Assembly (NCBI GenBank): GCA_014843695.1
Contig: CM026403.1
Span: forward strand, 10,280,111-10,344,110
From: Archivesica marissinica
Taxonomy: Eukaryota > Mollusca > Bivalvia > Venerida > Vesicomyidae
Direction: 5' to 3'
DNA: 64,000 bases
Positions 28,901 to 38,636 of the stretch are shown piece after piece. Position 1 is the first letter of the stretch, and every line of letters begins with the position of its first letter. Under the pieces are notes generated by a model, which was not told the origin of the DNA, ran no database searches, and worked only from the letters and a program-made list of their open reading frames with translations. Made by a program: the position numbers and the translations under genes.

Positions 28901-31845
28901 ACCTAATTTTGGACAACTGCTTTTAGTTAATTAACTCCTTGCATGCTAGCGGTGAATCTTCTCCCCTCTATTGTCTCCCCTCTCTCTATACTCTCCCCTC
29001 TGTCTATCTTCTCCCCTCTCTCTCTATATTCTCCTCTCTCTCTATTTTCTCCCCTCTCTCTATATTCTCCCCTCTCTCTATATTCTCCCCCTCTCTCTCT
29101 ATCTATTCTCCCCTCTCTCTATATTCTCCCCTCTCTATATTCTCCCCTCTCTCTCTATATTCTCCCCTCTCCCCTCTCCCCTCTCTCTATCTTCACCCCT
29201 CTCTATCTTCTCCCCTCTGTCTATCTTCTCCCCTCTATAGTCTCCCCTCTCTATTTTCTCCCCTCTCCCTATCTTCTCCCCTCTCTCTATATTCTCCCCT
29301 CTCTCTATTTTCTCCCTCACTCACTCCCTCTTCTCAATCTCCCTTCCACTCTCTCTCTCCCTCCTTCCTATCTCTCTCTCCATTTTACGAGACTAAAACT
29401 ATAAGACTGTTTTCAATTGATTCAAATTCAAGTATCAATTGCGATTTAAACATGACTAAAGATACAAACCATCTAATGCCACTGATACTCCATACAAGAC
29501 AAGGAAGGCTAGAGGATGACTGTATACACTCAAACTGGCCGCGAGTAAGCTAAGGCGCACATATCCTGAAAGTACACAAAATACATCTATAAAACTGGCC
29601 ACAAGTAAGCCAAGGTGCACATATCCTGAAATTACACAAAATACATCTATAAAACTGGCCACAGGTAAACCAAGGTGCACATATCCTGAAAGTACACACA
29701 ATACATCTATAAAACTGGCCACAGGTAAGCCAAGGTGCACATATCCTGAAAGTACACAAAATACATCTATAAAACTGGCCACAAGTAAGCCAAGGTGGAC
29801 ATATCCTGAAAGTACACAAAATACATCTATAAAACTGGCCACAGGTAAACCAAGGTGCACATATCCTGAAATTACACAAAATACAGCTATATAACTGGCC
29901 ACAGGTAAGCCAAGGTGCACATATCCTGAAATTACACAAAATACATCTATAAAACTGGCCACAGGTAAGCCAAGGTGCACATATCCTGAAAGTACACAAA
30001 ATACATCAATAAAACTGGCCACAGGTAAGCCAAGGTGCACATATCCTGAAAGTACACAAAATACATCAATAAAACTGGCCACAGGTAAGCCAAGGTGCAA
30101 ATATCCTGAAAGTACACAAAATACATCAATAAAACCGGCCACAGGTAAGCCAAGGTGCACATATCCTGAAATGAGGTAAGGATGGTAGCAATGCGGGTTG
30201 ACAGTTCTTTCAATACTCTCCGATTGACACTATCTTGACCTTCAGATTTGTGAGAATCCAGAGAACTTGTGTGTCTTTGGTGTAAACTGACTGGGACTGA
30301 GAGTTGAGGATGTGGGTCTAAATGGAAACTGAGAGATGAGGATGTGGGTTTGAATGGGAACTGAGAGATGAGGATGTGGGTTTAAATAGAAACTGAGAGA
30401 TGAGGATGTGGGTCTGAATCTAGGGCCAACAGCTAACGACCTTGACTCCCAAGTCTGTCATCTTATGTTTAATGATGGTCCATGTATGGCCAATCAGTGT
30501 GCGTGAGCTTCTTCTATTATATAGTATAATGATACTATAGATGGAACAGATGGAACAGGCTTCAGAACGTTGGACCAATTTTAGTTTATAGATAAGTTCT
30601 TTCTGCCAGGCATTTCAGGCTTCAACTTCATACTGTCGAACAATCAGTTATGATTGGCAGGTGCAGTCTATGTATGTTCCTTTAAAGTCAAACCCCTCGC
30701 AGGGACTTTTCCTGGGCAGGCTTAGCCGACCTAAGCGATTAACCAGTACTAAGCAATTTGTGTGAGGTGCCTTGCTCAATGACACTACATACGTGTCCTG
30801 ACCGAGTATCGAACCCAGGACCGTTCGATTCCAAATCCGACGCTCTACCACTGGACCACGGACGCCAACAGTTAGTTAATCTAAAATGTTACGTGTAAGT
30901 TAAAAAGATGATTTAGTTAAAAGCAGACAGTACAAGGATTAGAGAGTCGGCAGACTGGGACTCGTCTGTATATATGTCGGTAGACTGTTCCATATTTTAC
31001 GCTGTTGGTTCCATAGCCTGATTGTTCTTGGGAAAAATGAGTTGAAATGGTATTCGGGACTGTGTGATTAGATAGTTACGGTTTCTTGTGGGTGTAAGGT
31101 GGAGGGTTTCTTTTCCTATGGATTCTTAATATTTCACATTTATCAGGGTTGATTTCCGTTGACCATTCCTTTTCCCAATATTCTAAGAGGTGTAGGTCAT
31201 GTTGTAGAGCTTCTGCTGAGGACTGGTATTTGATGGTGAGGTAGACGATGGTGAGGTAGACGATGGTGAGGTAGACGATGGTGAGGTAGATGGTGAGGTA
31301 GACGATGATGAGGTAGACGATGGTGAGGTAGACGATGATGAGGTAGACGATGATGAGGTAGACGATGGTGAGGTAGACGATGATGAGGTAGACGATGGTA
31401 AGGTAGACGATGGTGAGGTAGACGATGATGAGGTAGATGATGGTGAGGTAGACAATGGTGAGGCTGTTGAGCAGTGTGCACTATTCAACCTGTGGAAGGA
31501 CGTTTATATCTATAAGTGATGTAAGCAGATTCTTTGATCCGTTTGTTCTTGGTTTTGACATTCCTTTTGATGAAGCAGAGGGTATGAGGCAGATATTATT
31601 ACCTTTTGATGTGCTATTATATACGGGGTTTTTCTTGAAAATGGCGACGTATAGGTATTTGGAATGTCATATTGTATTATGAATTTATCAGGTTAATGTT
31701 TCTTTTCCTGCGAATTCTTAGTTCACATTATTAGGGTGGGAATTCCATGAACTATGTCAGTCAATGCCATTGGCTACAGGGACCATGTCTAAATAGATTA
31801 CTTACCAATTATATTTGGAACATAAAGTAATATTTCATTGCCCAT
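19825..31845 (-). CDS. CDP-alcohol phosphatidyltransferase, phosphatidylinositol-synthase-like (6 exons, C-terminus not seen)
   Basis: Joined exons 31806-31845, 29470-29565, 28575-28630, 25537-25593, 21266-21386 and 19825-19994 give 540 nt, 180 codons, all phases compatible. The full catalytic signature D-x2-D-G-x2-A-R-x8-G-x3-D-x3-D is present across exons 2-4: D45, D48, G49, A52, R53, G62, D66, D70. These enzymes transfer a phosphoalcohol group between CDP-diacylglycerol and an alcohol (inositol in PI synthase) in ER membranes, using two metal ions held by the Asp residues. The N-terminus MGNEILLYVPNIIGYVRLSL resembles CDIPT (xENIFLFVPNLIGYARI). Residues 84-180 include EWLTFVCTHSRGSAWK and hydrophobic segments ITGIFVLPLWIYG and GLLVFLIGGRLLA, likely membrane helices. 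CDIPT is about 213 residues, so roughly 30 remain, perhaps in the 16821 gap. The middle differs enough from vertebrate CDIPT that a paralogous subfamily with unknown substrate is possible. Confidence 0.87.
20098..20366 (-). mobile_element. SINE family D, copy 3
   Basis: As 1230-1493; in intron 5 of the CDIPT-like gene. Confidence 0.85.
20416..20605 (+). mobile_element. Tigger/pogo-like MITE (CAGTCAAACCTG termini)
   Basis: TA at both flanks (20414-20415, 20606-20607); left CAGTCAAACCTGTCT, right AGCACAGGTTTGACTG; interior repeats of tggccttt. 190 bp. No coding capacity. Confidence 0.82.
20735..21206 (-). mobile_element. SINE family B split by a TTAA MITE
   Basis: Tail part 20735-20793 and body/head part 21027-21206; joining them across the MITE restores cttatattaatcactctcga as in uninterrupted copies. 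Confidence 0.87.
20794..21026 (+). mobile_element. TTAA MITE family 2, long copy
   Basis: TTAA at 20790-20793 and 21027-21030; termini CCCATTTCATTCTGGAT / ATCCAGAATGAAATGGG (17-bp TIR, one mismatch region). Two internal hairpins: catagatccagatcagccgc... and gagcctgatcaaacggcacg.... Confidence 0.92.
21266..21386 (-). CDS. CDIPT-like exon 5
   Basis: Acceptor tatgatattttgcag|TGGGGA, donor GCTAACG|GTGTGT; 121 nt, phase 0 to 1. Encodes WGYFVMMVEWLTFVCTHSRG then SAWKIADDEFPVICKLVMAN. No array at either splice site. Confidence 0.88.
21799..21996 (+). mobile_element. Tigger-like MITE (CAGTCTACAACCG termini)
   Basis: TA-flanked; left CAGTCTACAACCGTTAT, right ATAACGGATGTAGACTG; interior repeats of ggttatgtcgaattc. 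198 bp. Confidence 0.8.
22000..22200 (+). mobile_element. SINE with family B body and a different tRNA-like head
   Basis: Head gtggtgtaatttgatatggt...cgtgagtttgagccccgtcg differs from family B, but body cttctctcttcctaatggcg atggattccaccaggaca and tail cttgcttcgcaatcaagata aaataaatttgtataaa match. A head-swapped SINE. Confidence 0.72.
22385..25570 (-). repeat. 63/68-bp array of the CDIPT-like exon 4 / intron junction
   Basis: About 50 copies. Minus-strand unit: exon end GGTGCCCTGTGGTGCYTCAT + CTCAAAG, donor |GTTAGTAATC, then about 30 nt of intron with a second donor-like TTG|GTAAGG. The longer variant carries extra exon sequence (GATCAGTAGAGGTGCC). It starts flush with the real exon at 25537. 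A C/A-rich interruption (caaacaaccaaacaccacac) lies at 22720-22825. Blocks near 23000-23930 and 24660-25560 share the same order of variants, i.e. a higher-order duplication. Confidence 0.95.
25537..25593 (-). CDS. CDIPT-like exon 4 (two catalytic Asp)
   Basis: Acceptor gatttgattattacag|TTTGATG, donor ATCTCAAAG|GTTAGT; 57 nt, phase 0 to 0. Encodes FDVLIDLISRGALWCFISK, giving D66 and D70 of the catalytic motif after FGAW from exon 3. Its donor end is the source of the array at 22385-25570. Confidence 0.9.
25594..26019. other. Intron 3 spacer of the CDIPT-like gene
   Basis: No gene or repeat recognised. Confidence 0.5.
26020..28500. repeat. 58/55-bp minisatellite
   Basis: About 43 copies of ttctcactttgtgttcatgt + atgcacggacgatggataca + gcagacacgtcacaatag; a 55-bp variant lacks gca. 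Both forms are interspersed. It lies in intron 3, ending about 70 bp from the exon 3 donor; I see no exon sequence in the unit. Confidence 0.97.
28575..28630 (-). CDS. CDIPT-like exon 3 (DG..AR motif)
   Basis: Acceptor ataaactatttcag|GTTTGGATG, donor GGTGCCTGG|GTGAGT; 56 nt. With the preceding G it reads GLDGILARKLNQTSAFGAW, the core of the CDP-alcohol phosphatidyltransferase signature. Other frames hit stops or make no join. Confidence 0.9.
28638..28858 (-). mobile_element. SINE family B, copy
   Basis: Full minus-orientation copy immediately upstream of the exon 3 acceptor (about 8 bp away); its 3' end approaches the polypyrimidine tract. Confidence 0.87.
28960..29335. repeat. Polypyrimidine (CTCCCCTCTCTCTATATT)n tract
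   Basis: About 375 nt almost purely C/T on the plus strand with regularly spaced TATATT or TATCTT. It lies 135 bp downstream of exon 2 of the CDIPT-like gene, so the transcript carries the G/A-rich strand. Confidence 0.95.
29470..29565 (-). CDS. CDIPT-like exon 2
   Basis: Acceptor ttgtgtactttcag|GATATGTG, donor TTAGATG|GTTTGT; 96 nt, phase 1 to 1. Encodes GYVRLSLLAASLSVYSHPLA then FLVLYGVSVALD, a first transmembrane helix leading to D45 of the motif. The acceptor end is the source of the array at 29536-30172. Confidence 0.88.
29536..30172 (-). repeat. 60-bp array of the intron / CDIPT-like exon 2 acceptor
   Basis: About 10.5 copies. Minus-strand unit: ttgtgtactttcag|GATATGTGCACC + TTGGCTTACCTGTGGCCAGT + tttatagatgtatt. 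The exon-like portion is homologous to the first 40 nt of exon 2. AG is kept in every unit (tactttcag or taatttcag). Period is 20 codons, and one minus frame is open across the whole array (GYVHLGLPVAS...). Confidence 0.95.
30285..30420. repeat. 33-bp tandem repeat
   Basis: Four copies of actgagagatgaggatgtgg + gtttgaatgggaa. Confidence 0.9.
30685..30868 (-). mobile_element. SINE family A, full copy
   Basis: Reverse complement: gtccgtggtccagtggtaga (A box), ctgggttcgatactcggtca (B box), gagcaaggcacctcacacaa, tggttaatcgcttaggtcgg, tail gtccctgcgaggggtttgac. Confidence 0.9.
30895..31220 (-). pseudogene. LINE reverse-transcriptase C-terminal fragments, decayed
   Basis: Minus strand reads LLEYWEKEWSTEINPDKCEI LRIHRKRNP, then after a deletion an FFPRTIRLWN-type block and LPTYIQTSPSLPT, typical of CR1/Jockey-like RT C-termini. 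Frames are broken. Part of the same sequence recurs at about 31690-31735. Confidence 0.75.
31222..31460. repeat. 15-bp minisatellite inside LINE remnant
   Basis: About 15 copies of gatggtgaggtagac (GGTGA/GATGA variants). Ser/Thr/Pro-rich and His-rich minus frames are artefacts. Confidence 0.95.
31806..31845 (-). CDS. CDIPT-like exon 1 (start codon)
   Basis: ATG at 31845, donor ATAATTG|GTAAGT; 40 nt encoding MGNEILLYVPNII plus one base of a Gly codon completed by exon 2. It matches the N-terminus of PI synthase (ENIFLFVPNLIG) and joins in phase. No alternative in-frame ATG downstream. Confidence 0.85.
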
Positions 31846-32186
31846 AATTGCATAACTCCCCCGTTTGATTATTTATATTTCAGTGACCTTTGACCTCCCA
31901 CCTTTGACATCCACAAAACCTAAGATTGTTATCTCCCTTTAATGTTCTTTAGTGGATGCATTTCCCCCACGATAATTTTGTGATTTTGCACGGGTTTTGT
32001 TATACAAACAAGTGAGTTTGGACAGATCAACTTATACTTTAATATTTCGAGAGATGTGAGTGGTTGTCAGTGAAATTGAAGTTTGTTCTGTGGCATTTAT
32101 ATCCATTTGTCATATGTTTTCGTGACATGATTTTATTTGTTAAGCCTTCACTTAAGGTCAGTATCTATGACTATATTTTGTTATAG
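31846..32186. other. Upstream region of the CDIPT-like gene
   Basis: AT-rich, no clear TATA box at a sensible distance; nothing else recognised. Confidence 0.4.
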
Positions 32187-32265
32187 TCCACTTATTTAGA
32201 CTTGAAAAATGTGACATTTTGCTATCAAAGCTCGAAATAACATATCGAATTCGAAAAAAAATATA

Positions 32266-33773
32266 TACCGAGTCAAAAAAGAAACAATACCAAACTAAAA
32301 ATGACGTAAAACGGATAAAACCATAGAAAGGTTTAATATATTATTACGTATCAGTACCGGGTATCGTATTGCAATGTCAGCCAACCATAAACACAGGTAA
32401 ATAAACACCCGATAATCCTGGAACGCCGAATTTCCGATTTGCACATGCTCCTCAACAAAGACAACTTCCTGCACATGTACAAATCGGAAAACCGGTTTAT
32501 TGTACTGGTATTGCATTATCATCGAGGAAAAACACCTTACATACCCATTGTTACCTCTAACAAAATGCCTAGGCTAAACCGCAATCAGAGAATGCGTGCC
32601 ATTGGCATGATTGACGGCGGTTTACGTCAGCGTGACGTCGCAAATCGAGGGGGGGGTACGCGGATCACGATAACACATCTACTTTGACATTATCGAACAC
32701 ATAGATCGGTGGACGACCGTCCAAGATCTGGTCGACCACGTGTGACGACGCGTGAACAGGACCGTCACATTCGGACGTCACATTTACGTGACCAGTTCCT
32801 ACCTGCTACGCACACAGCTGCCGTTACTCCTGGGATGACCAACAATCGCATCAGTGCACAAACAGTCAGGAACTGGCTCGATGAACGTGGCATTCGTGCC
32901 TATCGGCCATACGTTGGACCCATCCTGACACGACGTCACCGTGACGTACGGCGGGAATGGACGACGGAACGTGCTCGCTGGACTCGGTTACAGTGGAATT
33001 CGGTGATGTTTAGCGATGAATCGCGGTTCTGTTTGCGTCAAGCGGATGGCAGAGAGCGGGTATATCGCAGACGCGGTGAACGTTACGCCGACGCATGTGT
33101 ACGTCGGGTCGATCTGTTCGGGGGCGTAAGCGTTATGGCGTGGGGCGGTATCACCTTCGGCAGTCGCACTGAACTGTTAGTGGTGGACGGGAACCTAAAC
33201 GCCCAGCGGTACTGTGATGAGATCCTTGCACCAGTTGTTGTGCCGTTCTTTAACGCCAACAGAAACGTCACACTGTTCCAACAGGACAACGCCAGGTGTC
33301 ATACTGCTCGGATTTCCACTACATTATTGGAGCAGAACAATATTGAAACCCTGCCGTGGCCTGCTTTGTCACCAGACTTGTCATCCATAGAACATTTGTG
33401 GGATACGTTAGACCGCCACGTCAGCCGGTAACGTTAAACCAACTGAGGGATGTTTTGCGTCAGGAGTGGACAAATATTGACCAGCAAGAGATTCAGACAC
33501 TCTTCCGTTCGATGCGACGGCGGTGCATTGCAGTGAGAGACGCAAATGGTGCCCATACTCGGTATTGACGTCTGTGTGAAAACTCCATTAGACCCCTGTC
33601 CGACGAATTACGTCATCACGCAGCAGACAGTTTCGGAGGCTCATTATGCTGTATGTGCTCCTCTTTCAAACATGTTGGACTATCATCTTATGAATTTTCA
33701 AAGAATTTTCTTAATAAATGTTGAAATTATAGACACATAAACACCAGGTATCGTTTCTTTTTTGACTCAGTAT
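32266..33773 (+). mobile_element. Tc1/mariner (Tc1-like, DD34E) transposon, inactivated
   Basis: Terminal inverted repeats of about 26 bp: left taYcgagtcaaaaaagaaac type (32266 on), right gtttcttttttgactcagta (to 33773), next to TA. About 1.5 kb. Encloses a broken transposase. Confidence 0.92.
32565..33568 (+). pseudogene. Tc1-like transposase with at least two frameshifts
   Basis: N-terminal helix-turn-helix: MPRLNRNQRMRAIGMIDGGL RQRDVANR, then a frame break in a run of seven G at 32650. Middle in another frame: DDRPRSGRPRVTT (GRPR AT-hook-like), TVRNWLDERGI, catalytic MFSDESRF (Asp1), FQQDNARCHTA (Asp2), SPDLSSIEHLWD (Glu); Asp2 to Glu spacing is 34 residues, i.e. DD34E. A second break near 33425 moves the end NQLRDVLRQEW...RRRCIAVRDAN to another frame. 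The catalytic residues survive but the ORF is not intact. Confidence 0.93.
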
Positions 33774-34548
33774 ATATAGAGGTCTTATATATAGGACTAT
33801 ATTTCGTTACTGCCTCTATCGTTTACGACAATGACTTGAAAAATGTGACATTTTACTATCCAAGCATTTTTCAAAGTCTAAACGCTAAACCTCAATTACG
33901 CGTACCATATTTTATATTCTAAAAAGTCATTTTTTATAAATTAAAATTGTTAACAAGATCAACACACATACCGTTGTTTGAATTCTGCACAGTCTATTAC
34001 GTCTTTTGACACAATAGTATACATGATATCAACGTTTAAATTTCATGGCAGAGTTTCGCCATTCCAAATCGGCCATTTTGAATATTAGATTATTGCGAAA
34101 AACAAAAATAGAGGTCGAAATAGTCAAAAATGTTTACAAGATTTATCTCCGTGCCATTACGGTGAACCAAATAAGATACGTTTAATATCCAATTGTTCAT
34201 ATGCATGAAATGTACTTAGAAATAATAAATCATTCGGATTTCTTTTGTGAAGACTGCGCAGAAAAAATGGGAGAATTTCACCTGTCGACTTCAAACAGCT
34301 AAATGACATGCACATCGGTAATACAATATATTTTTAACGTTCTTAATATCTATATTTAGGATTATTCTTAACATCAATGTACACATTTATAACAGTTCAT
34401 CTGTTCATGTCCGAAAAGCTTCAAAATATTGGTCAGAAAATCCCGCCATCGGATCAGGGCGGAAAGTGCTATGCGAAAATGAGCTTTAACGATAAGACCT
34501 CGAAATAACAGGAAAAAATAGGCCTTATTTATAGGACTAGCACTGCTA

Positions 34549-35327
34549 TTGAATTGACCATAGCCTAGGCCTCCATTATAACATCAGACATTCAGTCCCA
34601 TTATATTTTCCCCAAAAATAGATTGCCACAAAAAATGTTTGTTTCAACAGACTTGATTTGAAAACGGACTCATTGACATATCATGCTACCCATAGAGCTC
34701 GCCTTTCTATCTATCTTCCTCTAATGTCAAACCCCTCGCGGGTCGAAAGATTCGTGAAATGAGTTTCACCTCTATACCCTATCAATGACAAATGATAAAT
34801 GGTGATGTATAAGAAAGTTGCCAGGCACTTAAGGAGGTTGGAGAGTTGAGGAGGTTGGAGAGTTGGAGGTTGGAGAGTTAAGGAGGTTGGAGAGTTGAGG
34901 AGGTTGGAGAGTTGAGTACTGGTTCTTACCTAGTCCTATATATATGAGACAACTGAGAGAACCGCTGTGGCCTATATCGCCTTTCACCGCTATCATCAGG
35001 ACTGCAGTATGCTCCCTATCAGTGATTAATGATGATATGTGAGAATGGTGTCAATCCCTTAAAGAGGTTGGAGAGTTGAGTACTTGTTCTTACCCAGGAA
35101 ATGCAGATGGTCTACTCTCCGCCACAACATTCTTTTTTTATATATTTATTTTATTTTTAAAAAACACTTTCAGTCAATTGTTTCGTTAAGAAAATTGGTC
35201 CAATATTCTGAAGCCCATTCCATCTCGGTACAGGTAAATACATCTGTTAACGATAACAATATTTTAATGATTACAACTACATCATGCAATATTGTATCAT
35301 TATACTATATAATAGAAGCTTTTTTGA
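34549..35327. other. Spacer with small repeats
   Basis: 34726-34748 is a reverse SINE family A tail (taatgtcaaacccctcgcgg). 34828-34915 is a 17-bp repeat (gaggttggagagttgag, about 5 copies), one unit of which recurs at 35064. No gene seen. Confidence 0.6.
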
Positions 35328-35630
35328 AAACTTTATTTTACAACGATTGCGAAGCAAGTTTTAGCAACTTATATTAATCACTCTCATTGGCGCGGATGAA
35401 AGCGTAAATGTGGTCATTCGTGTGGGAGGAAACCGGAGTACCCGGAGAAAACCCACCTGTCCGATCTGGTGACCATCATACCATCTCACATCCTTCCCGG
35501 TCCGAGGATCGAACCCGGGTTGCATTGGTGTGAAGCGAGCGCGCACACACATTTACGCGCCAATGAGAGTGATTAATACAAGTTGTTAAAACTTGCTTCG
35601 CAATCGTTATAAAATAAAGTTTAAACTTTA
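35328..35630. mobile_element. Two SINE family C tails head to head
   Basis: A nearly full minus copy (35328-35545) is followed directly by a plus-strand tail (35552-35630: ccaatgagagtgattaatac ... gcaatcgttataaaataaag), making an inverted arrangement. Confidence 0.8.
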
Positions 35631-35899
35631 AAATATTCCAATTTGCAGCTGATGTATTATAATTTATGGTTTTTTTTATTTCACTTTCACTATTGTCGAC
35701 AAAATCTGCTCAGCCAATTGCTCAACGATCAAGCTCGTTATTCATTTCAAATTTGGCCGAAATGCTTACGCATAGATCTATGTATTATAATTAATCGTAT
35801 TTGGTTGTCCTTTAGTATTATTTATTTTAGAAATATGATTGCTATGCTCACAAAACTAATTAAAATATCACCGTAAAATGTTTCTTGTTTATGTGAGTA

Positions 35900-35993
35900 C
35901 AGTAACACGTCTTTAGCAGCCAGCGAAGGGATTTAGTTATTTAGCTAAGCAGCCGTGATTTCCTTGGCTGGCTGCTTAAGACAGGTTTGACTG
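35900..35993. mobile_element. Small Tigger-like MITE
   Basis: TA-flanked, CAGTAACACGTCTTTAGCAG to CTTAAGACAGGTTTGACTG; 94 bp, interior gctaagcagcc/ggctggctgc hairpin. Confidence 0.7.
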
Positions 35994-36094
35994 TACTACC
36001 AACATAAATGCCTAGTTTTGTACTTCCCCTTGTGAACAATCATATAAGAAATTATTACTGTAACTAAGTGCACAAATGCACTGATTTTGGTTGA

Positions 36095-37636
36095 TGGCAA
36101 ACCTCATCGATTGCAATTATAACAACCCTTATTGATTGCAATTGTAACCAACCTTATTGATTGCAATTGTAGAAAACCTCATTGATTGCAATTGTCACAA
36201 ACCTCATCGATTGCAATTGTAGCAACCCTTATTGATTGCAATTGTAACCAACCTCATTGATTGCAATTATAACCAACCTCATCGATTGCAATTGTAGCAA
36301 CCCTTATTGGTTGCAATTTTAACAAACCTCATTGATTGCAATTGTAGCAACCCTTATTGATTGCAATTGTAACAAACCTCATTGATTGCAATTGTAACAT
36401 GCCTTATTGATTGCAATTGTAACAAACCCTCATTGATTGCAATTGTAACAAACCTCATTGATTGCAGTTGTGACAAACCTCATTGATTGCAGTTGTGACA
36501 AACCTCATTGATTGCAATTGTAACAAACCTTATTGATTGCAATTGTAACAAACCTTAATGATTGTCATAGTAACTAACACACCTTAATGATTGCCATAGC
36601 AACAAACCTTAATGATGGCCATAGTAACAAACTTTAATGATTGCCATAGTAACACACCTAAATGATTGCCATAATAACAAACCTTAATGATAGCCATAGT
36701 AACAAACCTTAATGATGGCCATAGTAACAGACCTAAATGATTGCCATAGTAACAAACCTAAATGATTGCTATAGTAACACACCTAAATGATTGCCATAGT
36801 AACACACCTAAATGAGTGCCATAGTGACAAACCTAAATGATTGCCATAGCAACACACCTAAATGATAGCCATAGTAACAAACCTAAATGATTGCCATAGT
36901 AACACACCTAAATGATTGCCATAGTAACACACCTAAATGATTGCCATAGTAACACACCTAAATGATTGCCATAGTAACAAACCTTAATGATGACCATAGT
37001 AACACACCTAAATGATTGCCATAGTAACAGACCTAAATGATTGTCATAGTAACAAACCTAAATGATTGCAATAGTAACAAACCTAAATGATTGCCATAGT
37101 AACAAACCTTAATGATGACCATAGCAACACACCTTAATGATTGCCATAGCAACAAACCTTAATGATGGCCATAGTAACAAACCTTAATGATTGCCATAGT
37201 AACTAACACACCTTAATGATTGCCATAGTAACTAACACACCTAAATTGCCATATCAACAGACCTTAATGATTGCCATAGTAACACACCTAAATGATTGCC
37301 ATAGTAACACACCTAAATGATGGCCATAGTAACAAACCCTATTGATTGTCATAGTAACAAACCTTAATGATGACCATAGCAACTAACACACCTTAATGAT
37401 GGCCATAGTAACATACCTTAATGATGGCCATAGTAGCACATCTTAATGATTGCCATAGTAACAAACCTTAATAATGGCCATAGTAACAAACCTTAATGAT
37501 GGCCAAAGTAACACATCTTAATGATTGCCATAGCAACAAACCTTAATGATGGCCATAGTAACAAACCTAAATGATTGCCATAGTAACTAACACACCTTAA
37601 TGATGGCCATAGTAACACACCTTAATGATGGCCATA
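36095..37636. repeat. 26-28-bp array, two related blocks, ends at gap
   Basis: 36095-36550: aacctcattgattgcaattgtaacaa. 36551-37636: accttaatgattgccatagtaacaaa. The second block grades from the first by substitutions. About 55 copies up to the N run. Confidence 0.95.
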
Positions 37637-38636
37637 NNNNNNNNNNNNNNNNNNNNNNNNNNNNNNNNNNNNNNNNNNNNNNNNNNNNNNNNNNNNNNNN
37701 NNNNNNNNNNNNNNNNNNNNNNNNNNNNNNNNNNNNNNNNNNNNNNNNNNNNNNNNNNNNNNNNNNNNNNNNNNNNNNNNNNNNNNNNNNNNNNNNNNNN
37801 NNNNNNNNNNNNNNNNNNNNNNNNNNNNNNNNNNNNNNNNNNNNNNNNNNNNNNNNNNNNNNNNNNNNNNNNNNNNNNNNNNNNNNNNNNNNNNNNNNNN
37901 NNNNNNNNNNNNNNNNNNNNNNNNNNNNNNNNNNNNNNNNNNNNNNNNNNNNNNNNNNNNNNNNNNNNNNNNNNNNNNNNNNNNNNNNNNNNNNNNNNNN
38001 NNNNNNNNNNNNNNNNNNNNNNNNNNNNNNNNNNNNNNNNNNNNNNNNNNNNNNNNNNNNNNNNNNNNNNNNNNNNNNNNNNNNNNNNNNNNNNNNNNNN
38101 NNNNNNNNNNNNNNNNNNNNNNNNNNNNNNNNNNNNNNNNNNNNNNNNNNNNNNNNNNNNNNNNNNNNNNNNNNNNNNNNNNNNNNNNNNNNNNNNNNNN
38201 NNNNNNNNNNNNNNNNNNNNNNNNNNNNNNNNNNNNNNNNNNNNNNNNNNNNNNNNNNNNNNNNNNNNNNNNNNNNNNNNNNNNNNNNNNNNNNNNNNNN
38301 NNNNNNNNNNNNNNNNNNNNNNNNNNNNNNNNNNNNNNNNNNNNNNNNNNNNNNNNNNNNNNNNNNNNNNNNNNNNNNNNNNNNNNNNNNNNNNNNNNNN
38401 NNNNNNNNNNNNNNNNNNNNNNNNNNNNNNNNNNNNNNNNNNNNNNNNNNNNNNNNNNNNNNNNNNNNNNNNNNNNNNNNNNNNNNNNNNNNNNNNNNNN
38501 NNNNNNNNNNNNNNNNNNNNNNNNNNNNNNNNNNNNNNNNNNNNNNNNNNNNNNNNNNNNNNNNNNNNNNNNNNNNNNNNNNNNNNNNNNNNNNNNNNNN
38601 NNNNNNNNNNNNNNNNNNNNNNNNNNNNNNNNNNNN
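37637..38636. other. Assembly gap (1000 N)
   Basis: Exactly 1000 N, lying between two unrelated arrays; the true length is unknown. Confidence 0.99.

Larger units (their letters stand above)
32187..34548. repeat. Dispersed repeat family X, region interrupted by a Tc1 element
   Basis: Left piece tagtcc..ttatttagacttgaaaaatg and right pieces with taagacctcgaaataacagg and cttatttataggacta match 11540, 40676 and 45122. The Tc1-like element sits inside the copy. Confidence 0.7.

Noticed and set aside
28939..29553. Ser/Leu/Pro-rich 204-residue plus ORF
   Set aside because: Polypyrimidine tract translation on the strand opposite to the gene.
31183..31488. Ser/Thr-rich mucin-like or His-rich ORF
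   Set aside because: 15-bp minisatellite inside a LINE remnant.
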